Shown here: positions 38,401-46,237 of the stretch, piece by piece
Layout: each line of letters opens with the position of its first letter
How positions within the stretch are numbered: the stretch's first letter is position 1
From: Nitzschia sp. pyKryTriq1
Lineage: Eukaryota; Bacillariophyta; Bacillariophyceae; Bacillariales; Bacillariaceae
DNA: 64,000 bases
Assembly: GCA_956465555.1 (NCBI GenBank)
Contig: OY101129.1
Coordinates: 1-64,000 of the forward strand
Direction of reading: 5' to 3'
Notes under the pieces: generated by a model
Database searches by the model: none
Told to the model about the DNA's origin: nothing
What the model saw: only the letters and a program-made list of their open reading frames with translations
Translations under genes and position numbers: made by a program

Positions 38401-40593
38401 GCAGTGGCAGCAGGACATTCTTCTACCGGTAATCATCATAATCATCACAAGTCTCCTGAAGGAGCCGCCTTTTGGCATGGACAAGAACCCGATCCGGATC
38501 AATATCATTGTTTGATTGGACAAAAGTTACAAACCTTCCAAGTCGGTGTGGAATGTATTGTGGCACGAGAATTGTTGGAACAAGAAGTCATGCAAGCCTT
38601 TTTGGAACAAGGACAAGTCCCCAGTTCTTGTAACAACAACAGCAACAACAGCAACAATGTCACTGGTAAGGGCGACAAGAAACCTCCTGGATTGGAGGAA
38701 GAAGAGACCGACCATCGATGGCGACCGGTTGGAAGTGACAAGTTGATGGCCTCCCTCGAGAAAGAACCGGGCGAAATTTTATCCTCTTCTGCCGGCGAGC
38801 CACCCAAGATTATTTTGGAACCGCCCAGCAATAGCAGCAGCCACAACAAGAAGAAAAAGACCAAGAAAAGCAGCAGTATGGAAAGTACCAACACCAATAC
38901 TATTAATAGTGTGACTGGTGAAAAGAAGGATTATGGTCCACCGGCCATTAATTCTGATTTGGAATTCTGGGTCATGGATCAACCGGGGTATGCTCCACGG
39001 GATGTGGCCCGAGTGACGCAACAAGTCCCCACGGCGGACGATACGGGCTTTGATTTTGTCGTGGCCGCGCCCTTGGATTTGGAAGACGTCGATGCCGATA
39101 TGGATTCGGTCGATGCGTATTCTTCCCGACGACGAAGTACTAATACGACCACCAATAATGGATGGGAAGGTACCATTATGCAAGACAATGGAAGTCAACA
39201 AGACAATGATGAAGACGACGACGATGACGATGATGACGCTTCCGACGCCTCACATACTACGAATGGTAGTCTGAGCCAAGCGTACTTTGATGCAGCCGAA
39301 GCAGGAAGTATCTTTTCCACCAAGCATGGGTTCGTCACGTTGGATACCGTGGTCAATGTGGCCGATATGAAACGACGACCGGGCGCTCGTTGTCCGGTCC
39401 ACAAAGTGACCCTTGGAACGGGAGATCAACTCTACGCACCGTACTTGCAACGTCCTTGTCCCCTGACGGACGATCTCGTGATGGAACGAAAGCACATGCT
39501 GGCAAGTGAACAACGAGAAGGCGAAAGCCGCAAAGCCGTCCTTCAAGCTCGCATTGAATTGGCCCATCGACTCCAGCGGCCCAAGCTGTTGAGTGACATG
39601 AGCGCCTTCAAGTCGGCGAATCCCAATGCTACGATTGACGACTTTACCAAGTGGTATGGGAATCCAGGAAGTCCTCTGGACGAGTACGATGACGACGTTC
39701 CTTTGCCAGAGGATGCCTCCTTGTCGGGTGCCTATTATGCATCTGCCGCCAAAAAATTGGACCGGGCCTCCGAGGCCATGAAGGTACTCATGGCGACTCG
39801 TGACTTTTGGGCCACGACTTGGGAACAAGCACCCGCCGTGCCAGCGGCCGAACAAGAACCTCTCTTTGACTTTGAAAGTACGGTGGAAATGGCCATTGAC
39901 TATTTGGAGCAGATGCATCCTGCCAATCTGGTGAATCAAGTCATGGCCGTCAATCTATCTTCCGCCTACTTTGTCCTTGTATCTTCGGCTGATGAGGCGC
40001 TCAAGGTCGGATTGGTCAAGACGACCATCCAAAAGCTACGCGAAAAAGTTGATCGAGCGCTCCAACTCTTGTCGGACGACGCCACGGGGGCTCTCTTCCA
40101 ACAGCAAGCCAACAACAACAACAGTAGTGACAATGGCAGTACTGCCACCGCTACGGCCAACCAGTACATCTCGGAAGAATCCATCTTTGCCTGTGAAGAC
40201 GCTTGCAACTCTCTGAGTGTGACGGAAACCATGCTCTCTCGAGCCATTTCCCTGCTCAGTAAATTCCCCCACCAATATACTCTGGTGCAAGACTTGCTAA
40301 AACTAACCGACGGAACGACCGTCGCACTCACGGATCCTCTCGGCCGAAAGGGCTTTTTGAATGTCATCTACCAGCAGCAAAGGAATCATCCGACCTTTCT
40401 TGGCGCAGCAGCAAGTGGTGGTATTTCGGACAGTACTCCCCAACCTGTCCTTCGAGAGTATATATTGAGGAATTTGGATGATGAAAAGCCATGCCAATTA
40501 GCGGTTCGTCTGGGGGATTCCGATGCGTATTTGGGACGCGTCGAGAATGAGGGTGGCGTCCTCTTGGCAATTCTCAAGAGTTATACAGAGTAG
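35437..40593 (+). CDS. RAB3GAP1: Rab3 GTPase-activating protein catalytic subunit homologue
   Basis: Single-exon frame of 1718 aa. In animals Rab3GAP catalytic subunit, with its non-catalytic partner, acts on Rab3 and Rab18 in membrane traffic and autophagy. The N-terminus (YTDYSCSTALERLSRDVETVLRTW) fits the family start. The core is at residues about 1000-1060 (GAAFWHGQEPDPDQYHCLIG and QVGVECIVARELLEQEVM) and about 1165-1190 (SDLEFWVMDQPGYAPRDVARV). At about 1385 is the highly typical MSAFKSANPNATIDDFTKWYG. The protein is much longer than the roughly 980-residue human protein because of many low-complexity insertions (His, Asn, Ser, Gly, Thr runs and an Asp run near 1265). Whether the partner subunit exists cannot be judged here. 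It converges on the exostosin gene, 180 bp away. Confidence 0.85.
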   Translation: MNGSISISSHHHHHQQQLQAQAPQGEEEYTDYSCSTALERLSRDVETVLRTWHVDKGCDRHVSVGMGIESSTATTTAGSGGSDHNNTSSFMNTTTTPLIRSNTISWHIPVTTKQGRTTVTVDLELALWDAPTGNSGSGGDNTLANYNDDYYEDDEFYLRQGHRHRRRPMVETSTSTCPQDQESSAELSPLVKSLQQRQLNNNNNNGSGGGGILIMPTHDGLFDNFAQLFGIGQHISLSLIGGTGGSGANDDDDGSGMNNNQWMNMNMNMDPDLVEFLATNQLQRHAIGLTPLHLSATLSSWLQTALNIATCNCTCAIPAIGVWGVYRPNHNHNHNYHHIAAAGAGGGAGTSTTWSVPSGNNNNSNGGTPGVPSSSDYYLLGTTIQTKEDMETMRMMMMTTMNGNAPSSPSPPSPSPPQGIPVFPQWAQAFINTNTNTQNQSKKQPRLSLPPVSSAYQRRAQHSFWNTQFVPPLVCGQVQGFEFRRDIPTTSATMWISGMTTNTTSSTSTTSIGNNKNKNNNSNPHHATTTTTTHISPQHYPLATWARVLLQHTEDTSCLLVGARHVFGWFKSKDKGNKSKSKNGEEEQEEWREMPITASASSSSSSAAAAAASSSSSFAAYQRNCQIQARNLLQDAWENNTTAWSTSAARNDGYSHSHSSSDNYNYNYNNSNRGRPPVWGPLDDPVASVYATTTWNGSTHSTTSTSTGSTGSGSVVVEPLWVFPSRITSFNNKSGSKSGSNTSNKKDYMEMERAVEQTILDPLQNPSRFVVQVYFDRDTSVTRLAAHQKCLLAALIRSATLPGETLLHHLTDAQLVSLWDEEAGNLVAQKLATSAHVGSATQQIVQAMDWASGMEEIMTIEQAERRIHPLLNGHAISFESPPENDNDDDGNGHRSSSSSDNDQVLSLLCRPFTKAAPLGRLVSLLFAQLASVQTLSNMSLLWQVFCQEIRRKWQARESLPNMSTLVPGLDGAHDHLDNTHRAAAMAMAAVAAGHSSTGNHHNHHKSPEGAAFWHGQEPDPDQYHCLIGQKLQTFQVGVECIVARELLEQEVMQAFLEQGQVPSSCNNNSNNSNNVTGKGDKKPPGLEEEETDHRWRPVGSDKLMASLEKEPGEILSSSAGEPPKIILEPPSNSSSHNKKKKTKKSSSMESTNTNTINSVTGEKKDYGPPAINSDLEFWVMDQPGYAPRDVARVTQQVPTADDTGFDFVVAAPLDLEDVDADMDSVDAYSSRRRSTNTTTNNGWEGTIMQDNGSQQDNDEDDDDDDDDASDASHTTNGSLSQAYFDAAEAGSIFSTKHGFVTLDTVVNVADMKRRPGARCPVHKVTLGTGDQLYAPYLQRPCPLTDDLVMERKHMLASEQREGESRKAVLQARIELAHRLQRPKLLSDMSAFKSANPNATIDDFTKWYGNPGSPLDEYDDDVPLPEDASLSGAYYASAAKKLDRASEAMKVLMATRDFWATTWEQAPAVPAAEQEPLFDFESTVEMAIDYLEQMHPANLVNQVMAVNLSSAYFVLVSSADEALKVGLVKTTIQKLREKVDRALQLLSDDATGALFQQQANNNNSSDNGSTATATANQYISEESIFACEDACNSLSVTETMLSRAISLLSKFPHQYTLVQDLLKLTDGTTVALTDPLGRKGFLNVIYQQQRNHPTFLGAAASGGISDSTPQPVLREYILRNLDDEKPCQLAVRLGDSDAYLGRVENEGGVLLAILKSYTE

Positions 40594-40772
40594 TACAGTA
40601 GCTGGATCGATGGATCGGTCGATCATGCGAGGAAGCAATAACGGGGTATATCGAGAAAACAAAAGCTCTACTACTACCAACGATAATAATGTAATAACGT
40701 AATGATTCATGTTGAGACTTACTTCTACTACTACTTCTTCTACTAGTACTACTTGTACTACTACTACTTGTA

Positions 40773-42479
40773 CTACTGCAACGATAGTCGCTTGGCAAAT
40801 TCGGCCATGTAGGCATCGAATTGATAGATTTGGGTATGGTCCCAAATATGTCGGTACTCTTCTATCAGACGAAGCATTTCATGGTATTCCGATGCAGGAC
40901 GAGACAAGATCCATTCCAACGACTCGTCAAAGGATTCTCGGGTGGTAACATTGACAAGATAGGTAAAATTCTTCCATGGAATATCACCCACATGGGGTAG
41001 AATATCATACTGGCCTGGGTCTGTAAAGAGAGGAATCGTCCTTGACAAGAGTAAATCCATGACGCGATTGGAACCCAAGGTATCTCCCCGAACATGGAAA
41101 CCATATTTCGCTTGGATCAGAGCCGGACATTGTTGTCCCTCACCACAATGCGAGACCGAATAGGAGTGCTGCTGCTGCTGTAGGCTCGTATCATTATCAT
41201 CATTGTTGTTGTTGCCACTGCCGGTTGTTGATGCTGATGATGATGATGATTTCGCTTCTAGTAGCCATTGACAAATATCACTCCTCGAAGCAAATCCTTT
41301 TTTGCCAACATGCAACGATGCTACCATGACAAAGTCGTGTGTCCTGTTGCGGCTGGTGGTGGTGGTGGTGGTCGTCGTGGTATCTTTATCTTCAGCAACA
41401 CCAGTAGCATAATAATTATTGTTGTTGTTGCCGATGATCATAGCCGACGATGAAGATGATTCTTGCTTCTGTTGCTGCTGCTGCTGCTGTATTGGGCAAG
41501 GATTTCCTATTCGAAATGCAGGTATGACTGTTCTGCGCAAACCTCCTCCTGCTGGCGGCTGCTGCTGCTGCTTGATTCCTCGAGGAATCGGAGAGTGACC
41601 TTCAAAATTGATCATGTTGCATCGAAACAAATTCGGTTTGTCCGTCCGAGTATTTTTGCTGGGCGTGTTGTAATGACTATGCACAACGACATGATCCTTG
41701 CCTTGATTCCGTTGAAAGTATTCCGATTGTTCCAAATACGTATGCGCCCATTTATACGCCTTGTGGATCCGACCTCCTTTTCGTCCTCTTCCACCAAAAC
41801 CGCCTCCGATAAAACATTCCTCCTTCCATGATGATGATGATGATGATGATGATGATGCTGATGGTGTGGCATTCATTTTCATTTGAACTTTCATTTGAAC
41901 ACACAAATCGTGCGAGGCGACGGCATTCAGTAACAGGGGTACAAAAAAGAGCTTGGCCTGGGATGGATCGTGGGTCCGCATCGGGTGACGGAGCGATGCT
42001 CGACTCAACCATAAATCGTCCGAATGTTTGTAGTTGGAATATTCGGTTCCATCATCTCGTCGAGTAGAAGTAGAAGTAGAAGTAAAAGTAGTAGTGGTAG
42101 TATTACTTTGTTGTTCTTGCTGCTTCTTTTTCTTTCCATTCTTGTTCTTCTTCTTGTTGTTGTTGTTATCTGTTGGCTCTTGAAACGCAAAGTTCATCCA
42201 GTGGAGAGGTGATTCTGCATATACGTAGTAGGGAACTTGGAGGAGTAGTGGTTTGTCCCTTGTACCAGTACTTTCTCCTCCTCCGAGGACGTGATGGTCA
42301 CCCAGCATCATGAGCGATGTGCTGATCTCGGAAGAAGAAGAAGAAGCAGACGAAGAATGATAATAATATGCTTTCTCAAACTTTAGCTGTTGCATCACGA
42401 AGCAAGCCCCCAAGACTATTCCCACCGCCAGGCGGAGGACCCGCGGATGGTGCCGTCTAATACTAGTAGTAGTACCCAT
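40773..42479 (-). CDS. Exostosin-family (GT47) glycosyltransferase
   Basis: A 568-residue type II membrane protein from the ATG at 42479, which I prefer over the frame start at 42599. The protein then begins MGTTTSIRRHHPRVLRLAVG followed by a hydrophobic anchor, normal for Golgi glycosyltransferases. Family motifs: VPYYVYAESPLHWMNF, AKLFFVPLLLNA, HVVVHSHYN and RCNMINFEGH. The GT47 acceptor/donor region is YGFHVRGDTLGSNRVMDLLLSRTIPLFTD followed by DIPWKNFTYLVN near the C-terminus. Family members build polysaccharides or protein-linked glycans in the Golgi lumen; the exact sugar is not predictable. Long Gln, Ser and Thr runs interrupt the domain, as in its neighbours. The C-terminus ends AEFAKRLSLQ. 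Confidence 0.8.
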   Translation of the reverse strand: MGTTTSIRRHHPRVLRLAVGIVLGACFVMQQLKFEKAYYYHSSSASSSSSEISTSLMMLGDHHVLGGGESTGTRDKPLLLQVPYYVYAESPLHWMNFAFQEPTDNNNNKKKNKNGKKKKQQEQQSNTTTTTFTSTSTSTRRDDGTEYSNYKHSDDLWLSRASLRHPMRTHDPSQAKLFFVPLLLNAVASHDLCVQMKVQMKMNATPSASSSSSSSSSWKEECFIGGGFGGRGRKGGRIHKAYKWAHTYLEQSEYFQRNQGKDHVVVHSHYNTPSKNTRTDKPNLFRCNMINFEGHSPIPRGIKQQQQPPAGGGLRRTVIPAFRIGNPCPIQQQQQQQKQESSSSSAMIIGNNNNNYYATGVAEDKDTTTTTTTTTSRNRTHDFVMVASLHVGKKGFASRSDICQWLLEAKSSSSSASTTGSGNNNNDDNDTSLQQQQHSYSVSHCGEGQQCPALIQAKYGFHVRGDTLGSNRVMDLLLSRTIPLFTDPGQYDILPHVGDIPWKNFTYLVNVTTRESFDESLEWILSRPASEYHEMLRLIEEYRHIWDHTQIYQFDAYMAEFAKRLSLQ

Positions 42480-42634
42480 GATGATGACCAGGAGAGCTAT
42501 ACCTCGACTACCACCACCACTACTTCGCTGCTTTGTGAAATCTGAGATCGGATGAGCTGAAGGATGGACATACCACATCCGCGGGTCTTGCTCCCGCACC
42601 TCGCACCTACCGGCACAGCGGGAAGGTTACGGAG

Positions 42635-42690
42635 TAAGGGCGGGACACGGATCCCTAAAAACTTTTCATATATGCCGTGTCCCGCCCTTA
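42635..42690. repeat. Perfect 16-bp inverted repeat (hairpin)
   Basis: TAAGGGCGGGACACGG at 42635-42650 is perfectly complementary to CCGTGTCCCGCCCTTA at 42675-42690, with a 24-base loop. It lies about 155 bp upstream of the exostosin start. It could be a regulatory hairpin or a very short foldback element. Confidence 0.8.
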
Positions 42691-43196
42691 TCCCGCCCTC
42701 GAGTCTACACGGGTACCGGTGGAGTATCTACATGTACTTGTACGCAAGTACGAATACGTACCTTGTCGTCCGTGTGTGCGTCCGACGAATCTTCGAACAA
42801 CTCGACTAACAACAACTGTACGACCACCGACAGAGGATCATTCTTGTTACTACTCTCTACTAGCTAGTAGTAGTAGTAGTAGTATTCCCTCGAACAAGAA
42901 GAACGACCCGTTGCTGACTTTCAAAAACTTCCAACAAAGTACGAGTACTGTAGTAGTAGTAGTAGTAGTAGATGTTATAACACTCTACTGTCCTCTGTAC
43001 TAGTACGGTACTACTTTGTAAGCTATTACTACCGATCGTACAAGCTCGTTACGCGCCTTCCTCATGGTGTAGTACTACCCGAGGTATTGGGCCTGTTGTT
43101 GTTAACTACCTCCGGTGACGTTGAGCTTGCCCAGCATGGGATTCCAATCCCGGCAGAGGCTCGCGGGCACCTAGGCTGACCACTAATATGCGTACT

Positions 43197-43409
43197 TTAA
43201 CTATCACTATCACCGTCCGAGTCCGGTTCAGAGTCGGACACAACGCGGGCTGGCGCATCCTCGTCTAGCGCTAGCGTTTGTTGTGACCACCAGTAGACTC
43301 TACTGGGTGCTGACCCGGTCTGTCGCTCGGCACGTTCACATTCTCGGAGGATAGGGCGGGTTGCCACCTTGTCGACAAAACTATTCTGGCGAACTGCGAT
43401 GTAGTCTAC
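43197..43409 (-). pseudogene. Possible C-terminal coding fragment
   Basis: An uninterrupted 70-codon minus-strand frame, with no ATG, runs from a CTA tract at 43410 down to a TAA at 43197. It reads YIAVRQNSFVDKVATRPI and later ends SDSEPDSDGDSDS. The acidic Ser/Asp tail and balanced composition look more like real protein than the repeats around it. The upstream part is missing, replaced by CTA/TAG repeats. It may be the last exon of a decayed gene or transposase. The rest of 42691-43983 is spacer. Confidence 0.3.
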
Positions 43410-43983
43410 TAGTAGTACTACTACTAGTTGGGAGCAGAAGCATGATGAGTACTCTACTCTAGTAGTAGTATGTCTTGCTTCTTCTGAGGATAATACATAC
43501 AGTTCATAGTAATAGTAGTAGTAGTAGTAGTCTACTGAAATCGGTTGTTATTTTGAATCACCAAACAGAAAATTTTACTATATACACAGTAAAAACACCG
43601 GTATTTCTTTTTCATTGGGGAGTTTGAAAAAGAAGAAGAAGCAAAAAAAGTACAAAGAAAAAGAGAAAGAAAGAAACACTCGTTGCTTCTCTCTCCTCCT
43701 CCTCGTCATTAAATCGCATCGGGTCCTCCTCGTCCTCGGGTTTTACAACAACACCAGCAGGTATTGCAGTATGTATGTACAAATCGCGTTGTTTGCTTGC
43801 TTGCTTGCTTGTGTGCACCGGTACTACTAGTACAGTGGTACAGGACATGAAGAAGACGCAAGCAAGCAAGCCAGCAAGCAACCCGATTGTTGGACGAGGA
43901 TGCAATGGATGGACGGATCGTTCATTGTTGTGTATATCGATTGCTGCTGGTGTTCTTGTTCTTGTTGTTATCAGAAGCAACAA

Positions 43984-44931
43984 TCATCGAGGATGAGTAG
44001 TAGTAGTAGTAGTACGACGACCCACAACTACTAGTGCTTTGCGCAAAAATGTGGCTCCCTTGAGGATACTTTGAAGCGGCCGGGAAGTACCAGGAGTATG
44101 ACGACGCATCTTGGCGGCCAAGGCCATGCGTCGGATACGTATTTCATCCGATTCCAAAGTCGCTTCACTGATTTCACGCATGGTAAATCCGGATGCGGTC
44201 AAACTGTAGTGTTGCAGAAGAAGAGGAGAGGAGGAGGAGAATGTGAGAAAGATGAGTCCGAAAGTACAACAACCATCGAAAAAACGACATAGCCATCAAT
44301 ATATTACTTACAGTGCAGCCCTATGTTCCTTTGTGAGAAGGAGTTCCTCCCCTCTTCGTCCTGATGATGGAAGACGTTGTAGTAGGTCATCGTATTCTTC
44401 CACCGACGCAATATGGTGGTATGACTTTCGTTCCCAACTCAAACTGACGGGCGGTCCTCCCATTCGCGGAACTCCGGCCCCGCCCAATATCATGGAATGT
44501 TCGTGAATTTGGAGCGATCCGAATCGGACCACACGGCGTTCTTCTTGTGGTTGTTGTTGTGGTTGTTCTCCGCGAGGAAAAACTACCGTGGTGGTGGTGG
44601 TGGTGGTGGTGGTGGTGGTTGGTGAAGAAGCAGCAGCAGCAGCAGAAGCAGCGAGGATCATTTCATCGCTACCTTCTTCGGCGGGGTCGACGATCATGCT
44701 GTCCGAAGTGATGCTGGTACTGCGAGCGGTAGTGCTTGCAACCGTCGAAACATCATCGTTGCTATCATCATCATCATCATCATCATCATCACGTTGAGAG
44801 GACGTTAGCGAAAGCTTCACAGCATCGGATGACAAGCAGAAGGACGACTTGTTGACAGAAGACGAAGAAGAACACGAAGATTGCTGCTGCTGCTGCTTCT
44901 TGGAGACATTGAGGATTCGAAGAGATACCAT
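43984..44931 (-). CDS. Diatom-type hypothetical protein, two exons
   Basis: Exon 1 is 44931-44312 and exon 2 is 44203-43984. A GTAAGT donor at 44311 and a CAG acceptor at 44206-44204 define a 108-bp intron, and splicing joins ...KEHRAAL to LTASGFTMREISEAT, giving 279 aa. The N-terminal half is low complexity (Gln, Ser, Asp9 and Thr runs). The central segment VRFGSLQIHEHSMILGG, then GPPVSLSWER and a Tyr/Glu-rich stretch, matches a motif I remember as widespread in diatom proteins of unknown function (VRF..v.I..y...LGDNP....GPP...WE). The C-terminal region is basic and helical. No enzymatic motif is present. A diatom-restricted regulatory or stress protein is possible but unproven. Confidence 0.65.
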
Positions 44932-46237
44932 GTTTTAAAAATGAATACGATGTCGGGGTTGGAGCGTAATAGAAGATGTATGTATGTGTAGTTTATGTTT
45001 TGGATGGTACCGGTGAGCGGATGATGAGAAATAATAATGAGAATCGTACATTTTCGTTGGCTCCATCTTAATGATTCTCCCTGGATATCGGAGTATTTGT
45101 ACCACGCACCCGGAACACTTTTTTCTACGTGTCCATAAAAGAGAGCTCGTGCTGGGGGGCACTAAGTAATAGGGAACTTGTCATCGAATTAATAAGCCAT
45201 GAGGACCTACAATAAATTATCCGTAATATTTTTATCTCGCTCCTTCGCGCCCGTCGCGTGAGTGCGTCATTAGCGCGTAGTTCAGAACAGAACTTTTGTT
45301 CCAGATCACAAAAGGTCTTCGCTAATTTGACAACCGGAGGAATTAAAACTTCTTTTTACTTATAAGTCCACTTAAGCCAAAGTTGAAGTGATGGGTCAAT
45401 TATCATCTATCTCCTCCGTGCGTGGTGGTACCACACATAACAAGCCGTAGACCGACCATGTTGTACCTCTGATGGCGTACACAGTACCGGTACAGGAGAA
45501 CTGGCATACCGGTACCGGTACAAGTGCCGGCATCAGAACAACATACTGTACGTAGTTCTATCACAAACCAATCACGAATGCGTGCCTTTTCTCTCTCTTG
45601 TGATATTTCGAAGTGATGGAGGATGACGGGAAGGGGACAGACCGAAGTGGTTGAAGCAGACAGGTGGTCCGGATGCGAAACTAGCTGGAGCAGCGCTCAA
45701 CGGTGCAGTCACGGGTAAGGGGGGTCCCCTCTTTAGTAAACCCCTTCTATTGCCAACACACCAACTACTGCTAGTACGTGACGTAGCCGTTGGTAGACGA
45801 TGCGGATGATGATGATGATGATGATGACATCCTTGATGATGATTTACTTCTTCGTCGATGAGGACCATTGAAAGACAAACTAAGCTCATAATCCAATGAA
45901 GAAGAACTACAAAAAGTTCACACCGAGAGAGAGCGAGGGGAGGGTCGCGTCCATCATCATCATCATCGTCATCATCATCATCATCATCATTTACAAAATA
46001 TTATCTTCTTCTTGTGACCACTCACTATTACTACTACTTGTTATTAGCATCCCAGTCCATAATGTCTATATTTCGTCGAAGCGACTACTACTACTACCAA
46101 TACTAGCACTATAGTACTCTTGCTACTCTACTACTAGTAGTAGTAGTATACCGGTATACAAGAAGAATCGAGGACGTGGTTGTTATAGCAACACCACCAC
46201 CACCACCACCACCACGACTACAACAACAACAACCATC
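44932..46237. other. Divergent intergenic region
   Basis: Between two divergently transcribed genes (minus strand 44931, plus strand 46238), so it should contain both promoters. It holds ACCGGTACCGGTAC palindromes near 45483-45525, CAT and CTA tracts and a TACCGGTATAC palindrome near 46148. No gene is supported; the only longer frames come from the ATG/CAT repeats. Confidence 0.5.

Noticed and set aside
43130-43195. GGGATTCCAATCCC palindrome that at first suggested a tRNA T-arm
   Set aside because: The loop does not fit TTCRA and no acceptor or anticodon arms can be placed around it.
43612-43983. Minus-strand frame of 123 codons with a Phe/Leu-rich end
   Set aside because: The hydrophobic end is a TTC/AAG microsatellite translation and the frame overlaps the 3' flank of the two-exon gene.
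45572-45889. His-rich minus-strand frame in the divergent spacer
   Set aside because: The His run comes from an ATG/CAT microsatellite; no domain, no codon bias visible.
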